Shown here in pieces: positions 17,009 through 19,281 of a stretch of 19,281 bases of DNA; within the stretch, counting starts at the first letter, position 1, and each line of letters begins with the position of its first letter. Where the stretch lies: positions 8,644 to 27,924 of the forward strand of contig MU633707.1 in NCBI GenBank assembly GCA_026770595.1, read 5' to 3'. A model generated the notes under the pieces. The model searched no databases. It was not told the origin of the DNA and saw nothing but the letters and a program-made list of their open reading frames with translations. This DNA comes from Ochromonadaceae sp. CCMP2298. Its lineage: Eukaryota > Sar > Synurophyceae > Ochromonadales > Ochromonadaceae. The position numbers and the translations under genes are program-made.

Positions 17009-17350
17009 ACGCAATGCCGGAGACTGACAGAACACTCGACTACACTGAGATAGATCAGATAGAGGGCAGGCAACTGACCAATCCACGGAAAGAGACTCCC
17101 CTCGTTGCACTTCCTTTTATGCCTCCTGCCGGAAGGGTTCCTACCGTGAAGTCTGCCATAGGTCTGCCCCAAAAAACCTGAGAGGAAAACAGCGAGGAGG
17201 AGGGAAGAAATGCGACCGAGGTGGGAGGAAATCGATCCCAGTGCGATAAAGAATTGGGTTTTGGGCTTAAAAGGGTTAGTAAGAGATTATCAACAAAAGT
17301 ACGGAGGTATTTTTTTCTATAGAATAGCATAGACAGTACAGCACAGCACA

Positions 17351-17413
17351 TTACCCCTCTTCCTCATCACCATCATCCTCTTCCTCTTCCCCGTAATCAT
17401 CCTTCCACACCAT
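17351..17413 (-). CDS. Possible acidic micro-ORF (20 codons)
   Basis: On the minus strand an ATG opens a short frame ending in TAA: MVWKDDYGEEEEDDGDEEEG. Nearly all residues after the fourth are acidic or Gly. It is preceded by CACCAGCAG, which could be a splice acceptor, so it might be a terminal exon of an unseen transcript, or a uORF of the giant gene. It may equally be chance low-complexity DNA. Confidence 0.15.
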   Translation of the reverse strand: MVWKDDYGEEEEDDGDEEEG

Positions 17414-17766
17414 AGCTGCTGGTGTAGTGAAGTGCAGTGGTAACCGCTAAGTAAGTTTGAAGGAACAAGCTCTAAAATGATTTCTGTGGATGATAAGACA
17501 GAAGATAAATGACATGGCTATACGACTAAACGACTGTGTGGTGGTAAGGTCGTGGTGGTGGTGGTGGTGACAGTGACAGTGGTAGTAGCAGCGGTATATA
17601 CGTATGTATGTATTTCGCTATGTACAAGCATTCTACCCTCCCCCTTCCTCCGCTGCTCTGCTGCTCTACCGCTCTACCCTGCTGTTCCGCTGCTTCTGCT
17701 GCTTCTGCTGCTTCTGCTGCTACGCTATTGCTCTCTTCCTCGCCCCTCCGCTGCTATGCTGCTGCT

Positions 17767-19002
17767 CTACGGAGTGATCAGCCACGCAATGATTATCTTC
17801 GCCTCCCCCTTGCCCAGCACTGTCAACACATGCCTCCCCTTGGGAATTACCCCCCCTTTCTTGTGGGCGGGCTCCAGCTTCGCGCAGATCTCGTGATTCT
17901 TATCATACGCGAATGCAAGCTTCACCGCGAGCTCTTTCTTGAACGCCCACTCCTCCCCCTCCACATTGTACGTCGCATATACATCTGCGTTCTCCCACAC
18001 ATGCATGAAGCCTTTCGGCAGAGAGCCCCAAATCCCCGGCGTCTCGCATATGAAAATCGGCCCCTCTCTTTTCAGATTGACCCGCAAACTCAGCGGGCCC
18101 GCCGACTTATCCCCCCACAGGAGGTACTTGTAGTCAAGATACTGCATCTGCTGGCTCTTCTCCACCAGCTCTTTGTTAACGATATTTTCGTAGATCTGGT
18201 AGGTCCAGCCCTTGCCATTGGTGGGGGTGGTGTTGGAGGTGTTGGAGGCGAGTCCAGAGATCACGGTGCTGAGCAGGGAGGCCTCACGCACGGGTCTGGG
18301 AAAGGGGGTGGGAGTAGGGGGAAGGGGTTGGAGGGAGGGGCAAGGGGAGTGAGGGGAGGAGGGAGGAAGGTGGGAGGGGGGAAGGGAGGAATGGGAGTGA
18401 GGGGAGGAGGTGGGAGGGGGTGAGGGGGGGTGGATAATGCTGAGAATAAAAGTGCAAGTATGTGTACTGCGCATACGTGTATATGTATGCGTGTGCATAT
18501 GCGTATTGTGCGTACTATGCATGTTCGTGTCGCTACCTGGGCTCGTAGTCAGTGTAGCACGTGGCATCGTCCGGGAAGTCCGATTTGTGCTGAGCCTTCC
18601 CCCGCGGCGCCTGCAGCCTGCCCAGCCTGCTAACTACATCCTTCTGCACCGCCCCCACCACCCTGTGGGATGTCTGGTTCCGCAGGTCGGACAGGGCCTC
18701 GCTCCATGCGCGCAGCCAGAAGTAGGCGTGGTGGGAGGCGCGCAGCGAGTGCCCCAGTACACTGGGATGCCAGGAGGCAGCTCCGTCCTGAGTAGAAAGG
18801 ATGGGTGTGGGTGTAGGTGTGGGTGTGTGAGTGGGTGTGAGTGTGTGTGCCAAATACACACGAACACATGAAAACAAACATAACGCACCTGGAAGGAGGG
18901 GATGAAGGGACCCTTGCAGGCGTAGTCCTCTTCTGAGCGGTGCGAGAAGAGCTGGATGCCTGCACCGTGGTAGGCGTGCATGTAGGGGGCCATGAACTTC
19001 CA
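17767..19002 (-). CDS. 3' part of a multi-exon SGNH/GDSL-like hydrolase-type gene (5' end not resolved)
   Basis: Three exons are supported: 19002-18889, 18787-18537 and 18295-17767 (stop TAG), with GT-AG introns 18788-18887 and 18296-18536. Together they give 297 codons in one frame. The joined protein runs WKFMAPYMHAYHGAGIQLF, then a DGAASWHPSVLGHSLRA segment, where a D...HPS..GH pattern matches the last (catalytic Asp/His) block of SGNH/GDSL hydrolases. Next is CYTDYEPRP, then a beta-rich C-terminal domain with YLLWGDKSAGPLSLRVNL and PIFICETPGIWGSLPKG. The catalytic Ser block would lie upstream, outside the resolved exons, so enzyme activity cannot be judged. Possible roles are esterase or carbohydrate O-acyl hydrolase; the family call is tentative, the splice model good. 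Confidence 0.6.
18296..18536 (-). repeat. Intron with long G-rich plus strand / polypyrimidine transcript
   Basis: The half nearest the acceptor (about 18298-18428) is almost only G and A on the plus strand, with many runs of three or more G. In the transcript it is an extended C/T tract directly before the 3' splice site. The donor side is a tatgtgtgcgtat-type repeat. Donor GTAGCG is weak but fits the reading frame (EP-R-PV). Confidence 0.8.
18788..18887 (-). repeat. 100-nt intron with GT/CA microsatellite
   Basis: Donor GTGCGT, acceptor CTACTCAG. The plus strand is mostly gggtgtgggtgtgtgagtgggtgtg-type repeat. It joins IPSFQ to DGAASWHPS in phase 0. Confidence 0.85.
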
Positions 19003-19281
19003 CTGGGAATTGGGGAACCGGGGAATCGGGGAACCGAGTGTCGGGGAATTGTGGTTATTTAGTAGTGGAATGGTGTGGTGGAATGGCGTGTTAGTGTGTG
19101 GTGGATGTATGTGCGTATTAGGGGAACGAGTGATGGGGGCAGGATAGGATGCGGAGTATCCCCCGTACCCGCGCCCGACTGTGCGATGCTCATAACGTAT
19201 ACTAAATTATGGTGATCAATCACGTCACGGGGGATTGTTAGTCCCCCGCTTCAGACAGCTCCAATAATGTGTCTTCATCGC
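19003..19281 (-). other. Upstream intron and possible further exon of the hydrolase-like gene
   Basis: The DNA beside the 19002 acceptor carries a ggggaaccggggaatc-type repeat, as expected for an intron here. Further upstream on the minus strand, IPRDVIDHHNLVYVMSIAQS can be read (about 19180-19240) and may be part of an upstream exon. Candidate donors are GTATAC (right after ...HHNL, in phase 0 with the next exon) or GTACGG near 19168 (out of phase). I cannot choose between them. Confidence 0.25.

Larger units (their letters stand above)
16821..17766. other. Intergenic region upstream of the giant gene
   Basis: This ~950-base gap lies between the giant gene's ATG and the stop of the minus-strand hydrolase-like gene, so it should hold the giant gene's promoter and 5' UTR and the other gene's 3' end. 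I see a 14-bp tandem repeat (16961-17008), an AT-rich stretch around 17240-17340, a ggtggtggt/cagtgacagt run (about 17537-17595) and a ctgcttctg repeat (about 17690-17725). No clear TATA box is assigned. Confidence 0.5.

Noticed and set aside
17055-17351. Minus-strand ORF of ~98 codons upstream of the giant gene
   Set aside because: It begins at or near the end of the acidic micro-ORF and shows no domain, repeat or codon bias suggesting coding function.

Overview
The window is from a nuclear genome of a eukaryote. Genes are broken by short GT-AG introns (63-241 nt), AATAAA-type polyadenylation signals are present, and low-complexity and microsatellite DNA is abundant. I cannot place the species. 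The GC-rich coding style, GT/G-rich intron repeats and gene content would suit a unicellular protist or alga, but that is an inference.

Layout, left to right. (1) 1-650: simple-sequence DNA with several distinct tandem repeats and no gene. (2) 652-2157, minus strand: a two-exon gene for a 479-aa protein with a uracil-DNA-glycosylase-like fold signature and a long charged helical repeat tail. (3) 2158-2530: a divergent intergenic region with a direct repeat and a 12-bp inverted repeat. (4) 2531-3334, plus strand: an intronless ORF for a 267-aa protein of unknown function with an Ala-rich C-terminus. (5) 3335-4434: gene-poor DNA with a duplicated ~140-bp block. (6) 4435-16820, minus strand: one giant nine-exon gene for a predicted 3,773-aa protein, the centrepiece of the window. 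(7) 16821-17766: repeat-bearing intergenic DNA. (8) 17767-19002 and probably beyond, minus strand: the 3' end of a gene resembling the C-terminal part of an SGNH/GDSL-type hydrolase with a beta-rich C-terminal extension.

The giant gene joins, in order, a Cid1/TUT-type terminal nucleotidyltransferase with PAP-associated domain, three CCHC zinc knuckles, a UPF1-like superfamily 1 RNA helicase, a second SF1 helicase of the UvrD/TRANK1 type, TPR-like helical repeats, a long unassigned region, and a Q/G/E-rich C-terminus with a lysine-rich tail. The fusion does not depend on splice prediction: one uninterrupted exon links the nucleotidyltransferase core to the first helicase's P-loop, and another links motif VI of helicase 1 to motifs I-IV of helicase 2. 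The eight inferred introns restore every interrupted motif in frame. Separate nucleotidyltransferase and SF1 helicase subunits work together in RNA silencing complexes (for example Cid12 and Hrr1 with the RNA-dependent RNA polymerase Rdp1 in fission yeast). A single polypeptide carrying both, plus a second helicase, is the strongest candidate here for an undescribed RNA surveillance or silencing machine. That role is inference.
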